From Laburnicola sp. R22_1 (Eukaryota; Ascomycota; Dothideomycetes; Pleosporales; Didymosphaeriaceae), in the NCBI GenBank assembly GCA_014281115.1, contig JACONQ010000001.1, positions 2,046,001-2,110,000 on the forward strand: DNA of 64,000 bases. The letters run 5' to 3'. The notes beneath the pieces were generated by a model that saw nothing but the letters and a program-made list of their open reading frames with translations, did no database searches and had not been told where the DNA came from. Position numbers and translations under genes: made by a program. Shown piece after piece: positions 10,112-21,530 of this stretch. Position 1 is the stretch's first letter. Each line of letters opens with the position of its first letter.

Positions 10112-12321
10112 ATATTCTATTAGTAGCCCGGACAGATTAGTAGCCCGGATAGTTTTTCTTGGCAACTTCGAGGTCTCTCATAACTTATTATAGAACACCA
10201 CCAACGTTACTTTATAGTAACTCATAATAACCTACTATAACTTACAATATACTAAGTTACTATTTAATCTACTTTTTACGTCGTGCAGTCTCTTTGCGCG
10301 GCTACAGCAGTCGCGTAAAGCTAAGGAGTCTTTCTTGGCAATACGAACTTACAACAAGACTCCCTATAATATACGATATATTATCTACCATACTATACGT
10401 AGGTAATATATAGTATACTTATTATGATTCGCAGTGAAGCATACTATATCTTAAGTAGTACTTTATCTAATTTTTAGTCACTGAGTGCGTACTATTGCAA
10501 GATGAAGTTAACCCGTCATTTTTGGCCTTATAGTAACCTATAATAAAGTCACTCTGATTTACTATTAACACTATCTGAAAATAAGCCGCTAAGGGTAACA
10601 TCTAACTCCTCCTCTATCTCTTTATCTATCTAACAGGTCCTTGCGTTGTGCCCAGGCTCTCCGCACCTCCCACAGCGGCATTGTGTTAAGGGACCTGCCT
10701 CTCCCTCACCACTACCTCGCGCCCTTTTCAACAACTTTACCCTAATAGAAGGGCTTTCTACTCCCAAATCTGCTCCCTAAGCAAAGCTTAGCGTTCCACC
10801 TTTCTAAATACGCTTTCTTTTACGCGTTTTTCGCTTTGTTAGAACCTTAATTTACTCCTTAAGTTCCTTAATACGAGTCTCTTAAAGTACACTATAGTAG
10901 AGCATAAGTTCAGTACCTTTTATAAGCTGTAAGTAGCTCAATTTAGCATCGGGTGGAGACCGAATAAAAGAGTCGCGTACGATCTTTAACTAGGATCCAA
11001 ACTCGAGGGTATTGCTTAGGGTCCTGGCTTGCCATGGTGTATCCAGTAGGGTACCCTGAGGTGGAGTGTGAATACGCACATCAAGGCGATCTATTACTAC
11101 TAACACATCTAAAGGAATAAGCCTAGAGGCCTTAAAGGCTTTCTTGCAGTTTTCTAGTGTAAACATATTAAAAAACGCGTTGCAAAAGGCTAGTAGGAAG
11201 CCCTCTTTGTTAATATAAAAGACGCGTTGGCGCGCTAAGTCCCGCACGCGCTAGGAGTACTTTAGCTTTAGTGGCGCGAAATAGACTACATTAAGTAGCT
11301 GGAGAATATAAGATAAGTGCGCTAGCATACAGAGTGTTAGGATCTTCTATTCCAGGCAATAATCCTTGAAATCCTAGGAGTGGTGGCTCTTATAGCTATC
11401 TAGAATAAGTAACCTCTATGACCCTACTATGCGCGGCCTTGTATACGCGTCAAAGTGCTTCAACCACGCGACTCCAAGCTTGTTGTTGGTCCAGCCAGTC
11501 TCAGAGACTAAGAGCTTCCAATCGCAGGGGATACTGGTCTTCTCATACCACGCTAAGATATAGACTCGCCCTTTATAGATAATAAAGGGCGGGGTAGTAT
11601 ACCTAGCAGCGCAAATACTCTAAATCACTATAACCCACTTGCGGTTGCCTGGCTAAACAAGCGTAGGTTAAGAACGTCTTTCTAAACTAGTTACAACCTT
11701 TATTAAGCCAATAACTCCTATCTAGAAGCCTGTCTTATTAAAATTATAGATGTCTTTATCCTACACTCTATACTTAGCTTTTATGTTCTCCACTAGCTAA
11801 AACTACGCGTTTATAACCTCTAGGTCTTCCTATTATATCCTCTATTAGTTCTTCGCTCAATTAAAAGCCATTTTAAGCTTAGGTACGCGCTTTACAAAGC
11901 GCTAAGCCTAGTATTGTCCTATAGGGTCTCTGTGCCGCGCAGCTAGCAGTTTGTTGGCCATATCTTCCACCTTACCTAGCTAGGGTGCAAATCCTCGCGA
12001 ATCTAGGTTAAGAATATACTATATGAGCGTCTGCTCTTTAGTTGCAGTGAGCTTTGCCATACCTAATCGTGTATCTGCTTGGGCGGTAATTCCGTTAATT
12101 TGATCGCTTAGTGTAGACTTTAGGATATTATATACTGTAGCAGCGCGTCGCAGGCTTAAAATTTGCTTATTCTAATAGGCGTAAAGGGCAAGCTTAATTC
12201 TGCCTTCTTAATTAGATAATAACGCGTCGTGTTGTTGAGACATTATAATTTATAGTGAAGTGTTGTGGTCTTGGCAAAAACTGTCCGGCGGACTAATCTG
12301 TCCGGGCTACTAATAGAATAT
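10112..12321 (-). mobile_element. P1, pogo-type DNA transposon
   Basis: A 2.2-kb element with TIRs beginning ATATTCTATTAGTAGCCCGG and containing AGTAGCCCGGA twice on the left. The right TIR (reversed) reads the same for 30 bases, then CCGCCGGACAG. Inside the TIRs lies TTTTT(G/C)CCAAGACC-like sequence, shared with P2, P3, P4 and P6. Exact ends are uncertain because the TA duplication cannot be read cleanly. Confidence 0.85.
10630..12243 (-). pseudogene. P1 pogo (DDE_1) transposase, inactivated
   Basis: The distance from ATG (12243-12241) to TAG (10632-10630) is 538 codons, so no net frameshift. The start reads MSQQHDALLSN. A stop-free stretch at 11247-10990 contains AFCNAFFNMFTLENCKKAF, ASRLIPLDVLVVIDRLDVRI and TPPQGTLL, the conserved C-terminal end of the DDE_1 domain. 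The third catalytic position, normally LD in QLLDVVYF, is LN (near 11292), so an Asp is lost. The protein ends in a perfect zinc knuckle, CGRCGEPGHNARTC (C-x2-C-x4-H-x4-C), just before the stop. Several internal TAG/TAA stops. Confidence 0.85.
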
Positions 12322-14088
12322 GTTATAGCTTAGCTATACCTATAAAGTTATAAACTGTATAAGAAAACACCTCTAGACCTCTATAATAAGGCTAGATATA
12401 GGAATAGAAAAATTCTAATATCCTAGAAAAATAAATAGAAACACTACTCCTTTCCTATAAACTTGCTCCTATCTAGATTAGAATTAACGTTTATTTTCTT
12501 AACCTTCTTATAGAGAATAGCAATTTAATTAGGACTAATAGTTGTAAAACCTAAAACTTACTTAATATGCTCTAGAAGAGTAGTAATTTTACACCCTTAT
12601 AATATCTTACTAGCGCAGATAGTCTTTATAATATCTAGAATAAGCTTAACTAAATTCTAATAGGGAGGCTTTAGAATAGGTAGAGTAGGAGTAGCAATTA
12701 ACTATAGTATAATATTAGCTAAAGAAGACCAACTCTAAAAACCTAGGACTTATAGTAAGTTTATTAGAAAAGCTTAAAGAATAGTATAAGTATTTTACTA
12801 AACTATAAGAATTTAATATAAATGCTCTATATTGTATCTAGAATATTTAGTATTAGTATTATCTATCTTCTAGGGCTTAATTTAAGTACTTTAAATAGTA
12901 GAGCTATGCTTATAGGTAAAGATATTAAAATAAGCTTACTAGAGTTTAAGAAGGGGCTTACTAGTATAACTATTACTATAGAGAATATATTCTAGAATGG
13001 AATTAGTAAATTTAGTTTTAGTAGAGTTCTTTTATAAGCTATTGTAGATTTAAAATATAGATTAGTAAGAAAAAGGTTTACTAAAGAATTATTATACCTT
13101 ATCTAAATACTTACTAAAGTAAATAATATAAGTCTTATAATTATACTTTTTTATAAGCCTTTATATATAGAAAGTAAGCTGCTTAAGGCAGCGCTAATAA
13201 GTCTTTTTATAAATATAGGCGGCCTTAAAGACGCACTCTTTAGATATTATATAGATAGTCTTAAGAGTCTTCTAATTATAGCTTAAGTCCTTAAAGAACT
13301 ACTTAGAATTAGTAAGAAATAACACAAAAGAACTAAGGAACTAACTCTATAATAGTTCTTTATAGTTTTATTACGTATAAACTTTTTAAGGTCCTTAGCA
13401 CTATAGGAATCTAGAATAGATAGTAAAAGCTTACTATTATAAGTAAAAGTGCTATAAGTTGTAATATTTATAGGAGAATACTAAGCTATAGTTAAGCTAG
13501 CCTTTAGATGCTTGGTTAGAATTATAAGGACGATTATAAAGTATTGCTTATTAGCTCTAATTATAATAGAGATTAATAATAAAAAAGATAGTAAAAATAG
13601 TATAGAAGTAGGAGTAGTAATTAGAATATAGCGCAATATTAATAAGGAGTATTATAGATATAGTAGTAGAGTAGAGAAAAAAATTAAAACTAAGGTAAAG
13701 ACTATTTTATTTACCTTAGCTAGAGCAAACAACACTAGCGCGAATTCTTAACTAAAATAGGCAGCTACGCTATGGAAACTAAGAGAGATAAATATAAACA
13801 TATTAGATATAATAACTAAATTACCCTATAGACCCTAAAAGATATAAATATAAATATATTAGATATAATAACTAGATTGCCTTATTAAAGGTAGAGGGAT
13901 AAGAGCCTAGTGCTCTCTCTAGCTAAAGTACGCTTAGAATCTTTTAGAGGTTTAGAACACTATTACTAGTATATATAGTATTAGATTTATCTTTAAGACA
14001 TTAGGTATAAAGAAGGAGAAGTAGTGCTACTACTATAGAAAGTATAGAATATAACGCTAGGATTTTTTTAGGGGGGAGGGGAGAAATA
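12322..14088 (+). pseudogene. GYP-4 region between integrase and 3' LTR
   Basis: Homologous to 56614-58288 of GYP-1. It starts in the sequence that follows integrase (ATAGCTTAGCTATACCTATAAAG, also at 54707) and runs to a purine tract, AGGGGGGAGGGGAGAAA at about 14070-14086, the probable polypurine tract priming plus-strand synthesis. The long frame of this region is described at 57026. I recognise no domain. Confidence 0.55.
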
Positions 14089-14264
14089 TATAAGGGACTA
14101 AGCGTCCTTTTATAGTTACTTAGCCTGCTACTTTAGAGTTTTAGGTTTATGCTCCTACTAAGCTAGGAGTATATATAAGTTTATAGCTAGAGTTACTATT
14201 AAACTCTATTAAATTTATAAGTTTACTTAGGCAACTCTAACCTCTTAGTTTAAAGTCCCTTATA
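14089..14264 (+). repeat. GYP-4 3' LTR
   Basis: 176 bp, TATAAGGGACTAAGCG...TTTAAAGTCCCTTATA. Same family and length as the 5' LTR at 7911-8086. Confidence 0.88.
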
Positions 14265-14334
14265 GCTTTCTCTTATAGTATTATACTATGTATAGAATAT
14301 ACGCAAAGTATTCTTTATAATAAAAAGAACTATT

Positions 14335-14433
14335 AAGAGGTTAGTTCCTAGCTCTTTTATATTATTCTTTACTAATTCTAAGTAGTTCTTTAAGGACCTA
14401 AGCTATAATTAGAAAACTTTTAAGGCTATTTAT
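14335..14433 (-). pseudogene. GYP-2 fragment between R2A and R2B
   Basis: About 100 bp of the GYP-2 region downstream of integrase, matching 20330-20430 of GYP-3 (TTTACTAATTYTAAGTAGTTCTTTAAG). It joins 3564-4286 and 18875-19345 once R2A and R2B are removed. Confidence 0.6.
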
Positions 14434-14516
14434 ATAATATCTAACCCTTCTAGATAGAAGTATAAACTATCTCTACTTATTTAGTTTTTAAGTGGCCCTA
14501 CTATATTTAATTACTG

Positions 14517-14800
14517 TAATAGTACTTACTAGCCTCCCTACTAATCACGCTCTATTATCTCTCTTTTACACTCTATTTCTCCTATTTACGCCTTTTACCT
14601 TTCTAAAGGCGCCTTTTCTAGTTAGTGTTAGCGTAGTAGTTAGTGTGGGCCTATGCCCTATGCTGCCCTCTATATAAAAAAGGGCCCCCTATATCCCTTT
14701 TTATTTACTATCTTAGAATAGTCTTAATTTAACTAGCTCTTTTAACTATTTTAGCTATTCTAGACAGGTTTGCCCTATAAGACTGTGTATCGCCCTTATA
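14517..14800 (+). repeat. 5' LTR of the short LTR element
   Basis: 284 bp, TAATAGTACTTACTAGCC...CGCCCTTATA. The ancestral ends were probably TG...CA. It contains AAGGCGCCTTTTCTAG and a TATATAAAAAAGGG box near 14672-14685 that could be a promoter TATA element. Confidence 0.85.
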
Positions 14801-17404
14801 TTATTCTAAGACTAACTCTTTTTATTTAGCTATAGATAACAATATAATATTTACTCCTTCCTTAAGACGCTGCCTATAGGCAGTTAAATTAGTAGAAGTT
14901 TTACTTTATTAGTTACTAGTTATACTAGGTAGTTGTTATACTACACTAAGGTCTATTAAGAAAGGCTGCTTCTAAGTTCCTCCTTTACTTATCGCACAAG
15001 GGTAGAAACTTTATTAATTACTAGAAAGGATCTCTAGTGCTAGGCAGCTATTATACTGCGCTAAGGTCTATTAAAAGAGACTGCTTCTAAGTCCCTCCTC
15101 TATTTAACGCATAAGAGTAGAAACTTTATTAGTTACTAGAAAGAATTTCTAGCGCTAGGGAGTTTGTATTTTACTACCCTAAGGTCTATTACTTAATATA
15201 TAAGAGTAGAAACTTTATTAGTTATCTTTATAAGAGACTAGTTTAATAGGTTATGCTACTATAGTCTATTAAGAGAGATTGCTTTAAGTTATAGAAGTAG
15301 TAGTACTACTTTACACTAGTAGAATTAAAATACTACTAAGGCCTATTTAGAAAGGCTAGGATTCTAAGTTTACTAGCTACTAGTTATAGCGTATAGTAGT
15401 AGGAAGTCTTATTAGTTACCCCTATAAGACTTTATACTCTAGTTTAATAGGTTATACCTAGATTTACTAAAAGAAATCTTCTTAGTCTATTAAGAGGCCG
15501 CTCTAAATATTCCTAAATAATAATAAATAATAACAAATAATAACTGCGTTACCTCTAAAGACTAATTCGCCTATAACACCTAACTAGCATTACACTATAA
15601 GGGCTAAAGGCACTAAGTAAAAGAAATTATAATTAGGCTCTAGAGATACTGCAGCGCTGCCTATAAATATTTTATATAAACAATACTTTTATTTTCTTTA
15701 TAAGGCGCCCTACTTTACTTACTAAGCACACTAGCTTACACTTATAAGATACCTAGACCTACTAAATCTAGGTACCTTACTATGCCTAACTATTAACCTT
15801 TTAGGTATTTTTTCTTATTATTTCTTATTACCTTTATAATAGACGCCCCTAATAAACTACTCTAATACTTAGAAAACCTTAAGACTAGGTTACCCTAGCG
15901 CTAACCTTACTAAGTAGCTTTTTCTAATCTGCCCTAATTTTCTACTACTCTACCTTACTAAGTAGCCTTATATACTCTACCTTAATTTTTTACTACTTTA
16001 GACCTTAGTTAAGCTTATATTTAAACTAGGGTAGCACTAGTTATAGGAACCTACTCCCTTTACTACAACTACTCTAGCCCTTACTTATTACCTATTAAAT
16101 ATTTAGCTAGGCAACTAATTACTAGACTATTAATATTGCCTAGCTACCTTCTAGTATAGCTTATTACTAAATTATAGTTAAACATCCCTATTATAACCTT
16201 ACTTCTACCCTAAACTCGCTAGCAGCTAGCCTTTAAAGCCTCTAAATCTAATAACTCTATACTATTATCTTCTAAGAGTGCTAAAATTAATATATATTAG
16301 GCAACTCTAACTACTTCTTCTAATAATAGCAACTCTAAAGCGGAGCCTAAGCCTAATTACTTTAGTTAAGAAGACGCCTAATCTAGTAAGAACTATAGAA
16401 ATTACACTAGAGAAGAGACCCTTAATAAGAATAATCTTTATAAACTTAGTATTACTTACTATAGTAATAGTCTAAAAGATAATAACGCCGCCTATTATAG
16501 TAATAGATTCGCAGATAAAGAGACTGCCTATTATAACAACCTTCCTAATAGCAACCCTAAATTTACTAAACCTATTAATCCTAAGTCTAACTTTTTATAA
16601 AAAGAATGCTTAGGTACTAAATTAGATAGTGAACTATCTAATAAAGTCTTCTAGGACGCTAATAATTAGAAACTGCCTCCTAACTAATAGCCCTTACTCT
16701 AATCTACTAGTTACCTAACCTATTCTACCCCTAGGGGCACCCTAAGCTACTAAAATAAGTAGCCTAGTTTACTACTAATTAAGCAGCTTCCTAGCTAGCC
16801 TACTATATATAGGCACCTATTACTTTTAGCGCCTTTACTTCTAGCTATCTCTTTTCTAGCTAGCTTACTACTAATTTAGTAGCTATTTAGCTATTGTGTG
16901 CATATAGGGCACCTATAGCTTTTAGCACCTCTACCTCTATATATTTCTAATACTGCTAGTAGCCCCTATAGCTTTAGAAGCTGCTCTACCCTAATTAAAA
17001 ACTATATGGTTAGGTTAACACATTTTTTAACACTCTTCTATAGTACTAGAAAATATTATATAATATAATTGCGCCTCCGCGTAATAAACTAACTAGAAAA
17101 CTTTTAGCTAACTACGTTTTTATATAGTATTAGAGCTAAGAATACGCTTTATTAGTAAAATGCTAAATACTAAGATATAGTTTCTAATCTAGTACTAATT
17201 TATCTCTAACTACTTTTCTTAGTATTTCTACTAAATAGCAACTAAATTAAAAACTAAGGCTACTATTAGAACAGTAGAGGCCTATTACCTCTATTGCAAC
17301 CCTCTTTAGTCCTAAAATAGTGCTAGTTACGTTAAAAATTCGCTAAAATATCCTATTTTTACGTACTTTCTTTCCTATTTTTAGACCTTAAAAGGAGGGT
17401 TATA
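14801..17404 (+). pseudogene. interior of the short LTR element, gag-like at most
   Basis: 2.6 kb between the LTRs. The plus strand carries decayed Ser/Asn/Lys-rich reading frames, such as KNYRNYTREETLNKNN and NRFADKETAYYNNLPN near 16390-16560. No reverse transcriptase, integrase or protease box could be found. It may be a gag-only or otherwise non-autonomous element. Several direct repeats of the type TATTAAGARAGRCTGCTTCTAAG occur between 14950 and 15400, inside the 5' part. Confidence 0.5.
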
Positions 17405-17689
17405 TAATAGTACTTACCAGCCTCCCTACTAAGCACGCCCTATTACCTCTCTTTTACACTCTATTTCCCCTATTTGCGCCTTTTACCTTCCTAAAGGCGC
17501 CTTTTCTAGTTAGTGTTAGTGTAGTAGTTAGCGTAGGCCTATACTCTATGCTACCCTCTATATAAGAAAGGGCCCCCTACGTCCTTTTCTTATCTACTAT
17601 TTTAGAATAGTCTTAATTTAACTAGCTCTTTTAACTATTCTAGCTATTCTAGAGAGGTTTGCCCTATAAGGCCGTGTACTACCCTTATA
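17405..17689 (+). repeat. 3' LTR of the short LTR element
   Basis: 285 bp, collinear with 14517-14800. It differs mainly by C/T and G/A (for example TTACCAGCC here, TTACTAGCC there). Confidence 0.85.
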
Positions 17690-18874
17690 ATTACTGCGTT
17701 TTTCTATTGCGTTACTAGCGCCTATATAATATAATATTACGTAATATTATATACGAGCGCTAAGTTCTAGAACTAGAGCGTGTTAAAGTTTTTCTAACGT
17801 CTTCCCTAGCTTCTAAGATAACTAACCCTATAATAATAATACTCTAACTTACTTGCCCGCCTACTATATTACTAGACAATTAACACTTACCTTTTAACCT
17901 TTTGCTACTATCTTACTAGACAATTAACTACTTAGAACCCCTAGATATACACTTTAGTGCTGCTATAATATATAATAAATTGCGCGCGCTTTCTACTCCT
18001 AATAATAAATAGTACTCTAACACTACTTTAGCTCTCTTTTCTAGATTTCTTATAATATAATTGTATACTTATATATTATTTACGCCTTTAGCACCTACTT
18101 TAAATAACTACTATTCTTAAAGTAACTACTAGTAGCTATTAATTAGAAATCTAATATTAGGTAGTAATTACTTCTATAAGCTATATAGTAGTATATAGCT
18201 ATAGCCTAGACTCTTACTTTATAAAAATAACTATATTCTAGTTTTTATTAATAGTTGTAAGGACCTTATACTTAAACTAGTATAGGATAATCTATATTAT
18301 AAGACTTATTCTACCTTTAATTCTAGACTTCTATTTAAGAAGATGCGTATTCTTTTTAACTTAGTAATCTAACTTTATAGCAGCTATCTACTTACTATAT
18401 AGATTCTTAGTATAGACTATATAGTTTTTAATATTAAGTAGTGTCTAGTTATTATATCTAGCTATACTATTTGCGTCTCTTAGGTAGAAACGCAATACTA
18501 TATATCTTATAGTAATAGCGTTTTTAAAGTAAGAAATAGATATAGTAACTAACCTTAAGGTCTTAACTAGTAATTAAATATTTGCAAGAATAGAAAGGTA
18601 GTATAAATAGACAATTTGTATCTAGTTGCATATTTTATCCTATATAGGTAGTAGCTATTTATTATATTATTATTAACTTTAGTGCCTAATATATCTTATA
18701 ATTAACTACTTCTAGTATAAGGAGCTAATTTACACGTGCTAATAAAGAGTCCCTAACTTATCTTACTACTTTACCTTTTTTAATGCGTTTTTAGCACACC
18801 TATAGTTTTTTCTTATAGTATTATACTGTATACCAAAACGTCTGTAATGTTTCTCTTCCTAATATAATATCTAA

Positions 18875-19345
18875 GGACTTTATTTTTAAGGCTGCCTATT
18901 TTTATAAGAAGTCCTACTAGTACTACCTTAAGTAGTTTATTCTTTGTGTGTAAAGACTTATAAAAAGAAAATATAACTATAAGGCTTATATTCTTTATTT
19001 TAGTAAGTGCTTAGAAAATATATAATAATTCTCTAGTAAACCTTTTTCTTACTAATTTATATCCTATATCTAGAATAGCTTATAAGAGGACTTTGCTAAG
19101 ACTAAGTTTACTAACCTTATTCTAGAATATTTTTTTATAGTAAGGGTTATACTAGTAAGCCTTTTATTAATATTTAGTAAGCTTATCTTAATATCTTTAT
19201 CTATAAGTATAGCTCTACTATCTAAAGTGCTTAATCTAAGACCTAGAAAGTAGATAATATTAATACTAGATATTCTAGACAGAATATAAAGCTTCTGCGT
19301 TAGATTCTTATAGTTTAGTAGAATACTTATACTATTCTTTAAGCT
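18875..19345 (-). pseudogene. GYP-2 region downstream of integrase
   Basis: On the minus strand this keeps a 92-residue stop-free frame (19348-19070), SLKNSISILLNYKNLTQK..., ending KKYSRIRLVNLVLAKSSYKLF. The same frame is found in GYP-1 at 57026 onward (SLKNSISILLNYKNL). Function unknown. GYP-3 interrupts it at 19346-19350, and the sequence resumes at 35947. Confidence 0.6.
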
Positions 19346-19350
19346 CATTC

Positions 19351-19526
19351 TATAAGGAGCTTTAGACTAAGAGGCTAAAGTTGCCTAAGTAAACTTATAA
19401 ATTTAATAGAGTTTAATAGTAACTCTAGCTATAGACTTATATATACTTCTAGTTTAGTAGAAGTATAGACTTAGAATTTTAAAATAGTAGGCTAAGTAAC
19501 TATAAAAGGGCGCTTAGCCCCTTATA
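19351..19526 (-). repeat. GYP-3 3' LTR
   Basis: 176 bp, TATAAGGAGCTTTAG...TAGCCCCTTATA. A pyrimidine-rich stretch after it (TCTTTCCTTTCCCC, 19529-19542) is the complement of the polypurine tract. Confidence 0.88.
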
Positions 19527-21530
19527 TATCTTTCCTTTCCCCTTTAAAAACATTCTAGTATTATATTCTATACTCCCTATAGTAGTAGCACTAATTCCCC
19601 TTCTATACGCCTAAAATCTTAAGAATAAATTTAATACTACGTGTGCTAGTAATAGTGCTTTAAGCCTCTAGAAGGTTCTAAGTATACTTTAGCTAGGAAG
19701 AGTACTAGACTTCTATTCTCCTACCTTTAGTAGGGCAACCTAGTTATTATATCTAATATATTTATATTTATATCTTTTAGGTTCTATAAAGTAACTTAAT
19801 TATTATATCTAATATATTTATATTTATATCTTTTAGGTTCTATAAAGTAACTTAATTATTATATCTAACACATTTATATTTATCTTTCTTAGTTTCTATA
19901 GTATAGCTGCCTATTATAATTAAGAATTTGCGCTAGTATTATTTGCTTTAGCTAAGGTAAATAAAAAGGTTCCTACCTTAGCTTTACTTTTCTCCTTTAC
20001 TTTACTACTCTATCTATAATACTTTTTATTAATATTATGCTATATTTTAATTACTACTCCTACTTTTATATTATTTTTACTATCTTTCTTATTATTAATC
20101 TCTATTATAGTTAGAGCTAATAAGTAATACTTTATAGTAGCTCTTATAACTCTACGTAAGCGTTTAAAGGCTAGATTAACTATAGCTTAGTATTTTCCTA
20201 TAAAGATTATAACTTATAGCACTTTTACTTATAATAGTAAGTCTTTACTACCTACTTTAGATTTTTATAGTGCTAAGAATCTTAAGAAGTTTATATATAA
20301 TAAAACTATAAAAAATTATTATAGAATTAGTTTCTTAGTTCTTCTATATTATTTTTTACTAATTTTAAGTAGTTCTTTAAGAACTTAAGCTATAATTAGA
20401 AAACTCTTAAGGCTATCTATATAATATCTAAGAAGTATATTTTTAAGGCTATCTATATTTATAAAAAGACCCACTAGCGCTACCTTAAGTAGCTTATTTT
20501 TCATACGTAAAGGCTTATAGAAAAGAAGCATAACTATTATAAGGGATTACTCAAGGCATTAAAGGTTGAAATTAAGAAGTTAATTTTACTAAGATATCGA
20601 GGTGGCGTATAAAGACTGTTAACAGCTGCCTTATATACCCACACGTAGCCGAGGCGCTAATGCCTAATCGGGTAAGATTTCGGGGCTCGGCGGAACCTTC
20701 CGCCGGGCGCGCCGCACCTTAGGAATCCCTAACAACCATAAGACTTATATTATTTATTTTAGAAAGTGTTTAGGCAAGATATAATAATTCTTTAATAAAT
20801 TTTTTTCTTACTAATCTATATCTTAAATCTAGAATAGCTTATAAGAAGACTCTGCTAAAACTAAATTTACTAATCTTATTCTAGAATATATTCTTCATAG
20901 TAATAGTTATACTAGTAAGCCCCTTCTTAATTTCTAGTAAGCTTATTTTAATATCTTTATCTACAAGCATAGCTCTACTATCTAAAGTGCTTAAGTTAAG
21001 TCCTAGAAGATAGATAATACTAATACTAAATATTCTGAATAGGATATAGAGCTTTTATATTAAATTATTATAGTTTAGTGAAATACTCATACTATCCTCT
21101 AAGTTCTTTCTAAGAAACTTATTATAAGTTCTAGATTTTTAAAGTTTATCTTCTTTAGCTAATATTATATTATAGTTAATTGCTACTTTTACTTTGCCTA
21201 TTTTAGAGCCTCCTATTAAATTTTAGTTAAACTTATTTTAGATACTATAAAGACTATCTGCGCTAATAAGATATTAAAGGAATATAAGATTATTACTCTT
21301 TTAGGGTATATTAAGTAGGTTCTAGGTTTTATAGCTATTAGTTCTAATTAAATTGCTATTCTTTATAAGAAGGTTAAGAAAATAGATCTTAATTCTAATT
21401 TAGGCAAAAGTAAGTTTATAAAGAAGAAGTAGTATTCCTATCTATTTTTTAGAATATTAGAATTTTTGTATTCTTATATTTAGCCATATTATAAAGATTT
21501 AAAAATATTTTCTTATATAGTCTATAACTT
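19527..21530 (-). pseudogene. GYP-3 region between integrase and 3' LTR
   Basis: Homologous to 56614-58288 of GYP-1 and interrupted by the solo LTR at 20538-20734. A 60-bp block is partly duplicated near 19740-19870 (AACCTAGTTATTATATCTAA followed by two AGTAACTTAATTATTATATC repeats). No known protein domain. Confidence 0.5.
20538..20734 (-). mobile_element. GC-rich solo LTR, essentially free of RIP
   Basis: A 197-bp insertion flanked by ACTAT (20533-20537) and ACCAT (20735-20739), a 5-bp TSD differing by one transition. On its own strand it begins TGTTAGGGATTCC, ends GTAATCCCTTATA (an 11-bp imperfect terminal inversion), and carries a TATA-like box, GGGTATATAAGGCAGC. The sequence CGCCGGGCGCGCCGCACC (20701-20718) is the most GC-rich stretch of the neighbourhood. 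No internal part of this retroelement is present in the window. Confidence 0.8.

Larger units (their letters stand above)
7911..14264 (+). mobile_element. GYP-4, Ty3/gypsy element with internal deletion
   Basis: 5' LTR at 7911-8086, 3' LTR at 14089-14264, TSD GCTTT at 7906-7910 and 14265-14269. R2B at about 18800-18830 carries the uninterrupted target. After removing a copia solo LTR and pogo element P1, only about 3.8 kb remain: gag joins directly to the region downstream of integrase, so about 4 kb of pol is missing. P1 lies exactly at that junction. Confidence 0.88.
4298..14323. mobile_element. R2A, unclassified element with 11-bp TSD, heavily interrupted
   Basis: Flanked by AAAGAACTATT at 4287-4297 and 14324-14334. 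It starts TCTTCTAGGTAGAAG; the sister R2B at 14445 starts CCCTTCTAGATAGAAG. Its own sequence lies at 4298-5041, 5606-5753, 7078-7275, about 7620-7910 and 14265-14323. It is interrupted by X', a Tc1-like element, a Z end and GYP-4. Without these it is about 1.3-1.4 kb. No terminal inverted repeats or protein domains were recognised. An 11-bp TSD would suit a MULE or a retroposon. Confidence 0.6.
14517..17689 (+). mobile_element. short LTR retroelement with no recognisable pol
   Basis: A complete 3173-bp element with direct LTRs at 14517-14800 and 17405-17689. The flanks share ATTACTG (14510-14516 and 17690-17696). The sister R2A near 4345-4365 (TTAATTACTACG) is the empty site. A purine run (AAAAGGAGGG, near 17391-17400) precedes the 3' LTR. 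Confidence 0.88.
14445..18863. mobile_element. R2B, second copy of unclassified element R2
   Basis: Flanked by an 11-bp repeat, ATAATATCTAA, at 14434-14444 and 18864-18874. It starts CCCTTCTAGATAGAAG like R2A. After removing the LTR element at 14517-17689 it is about 1.24 kb. It contains a palindromic AT block (ATAATATTACGTAATATTAT near 17728-17750), and 18545-18800 matches 7625-7905 of R2A. No protein domain was recognised. Confidence 0.65.

Noticed and set aside
14492..14677. 61-residue hydrophobic plus-strand frame
   Set aside because: It lies across the start of a 284-bp LTR; the homologous 3' LTR does not keep it as a gene. Chance frame in pyrimidine-rich sequence.
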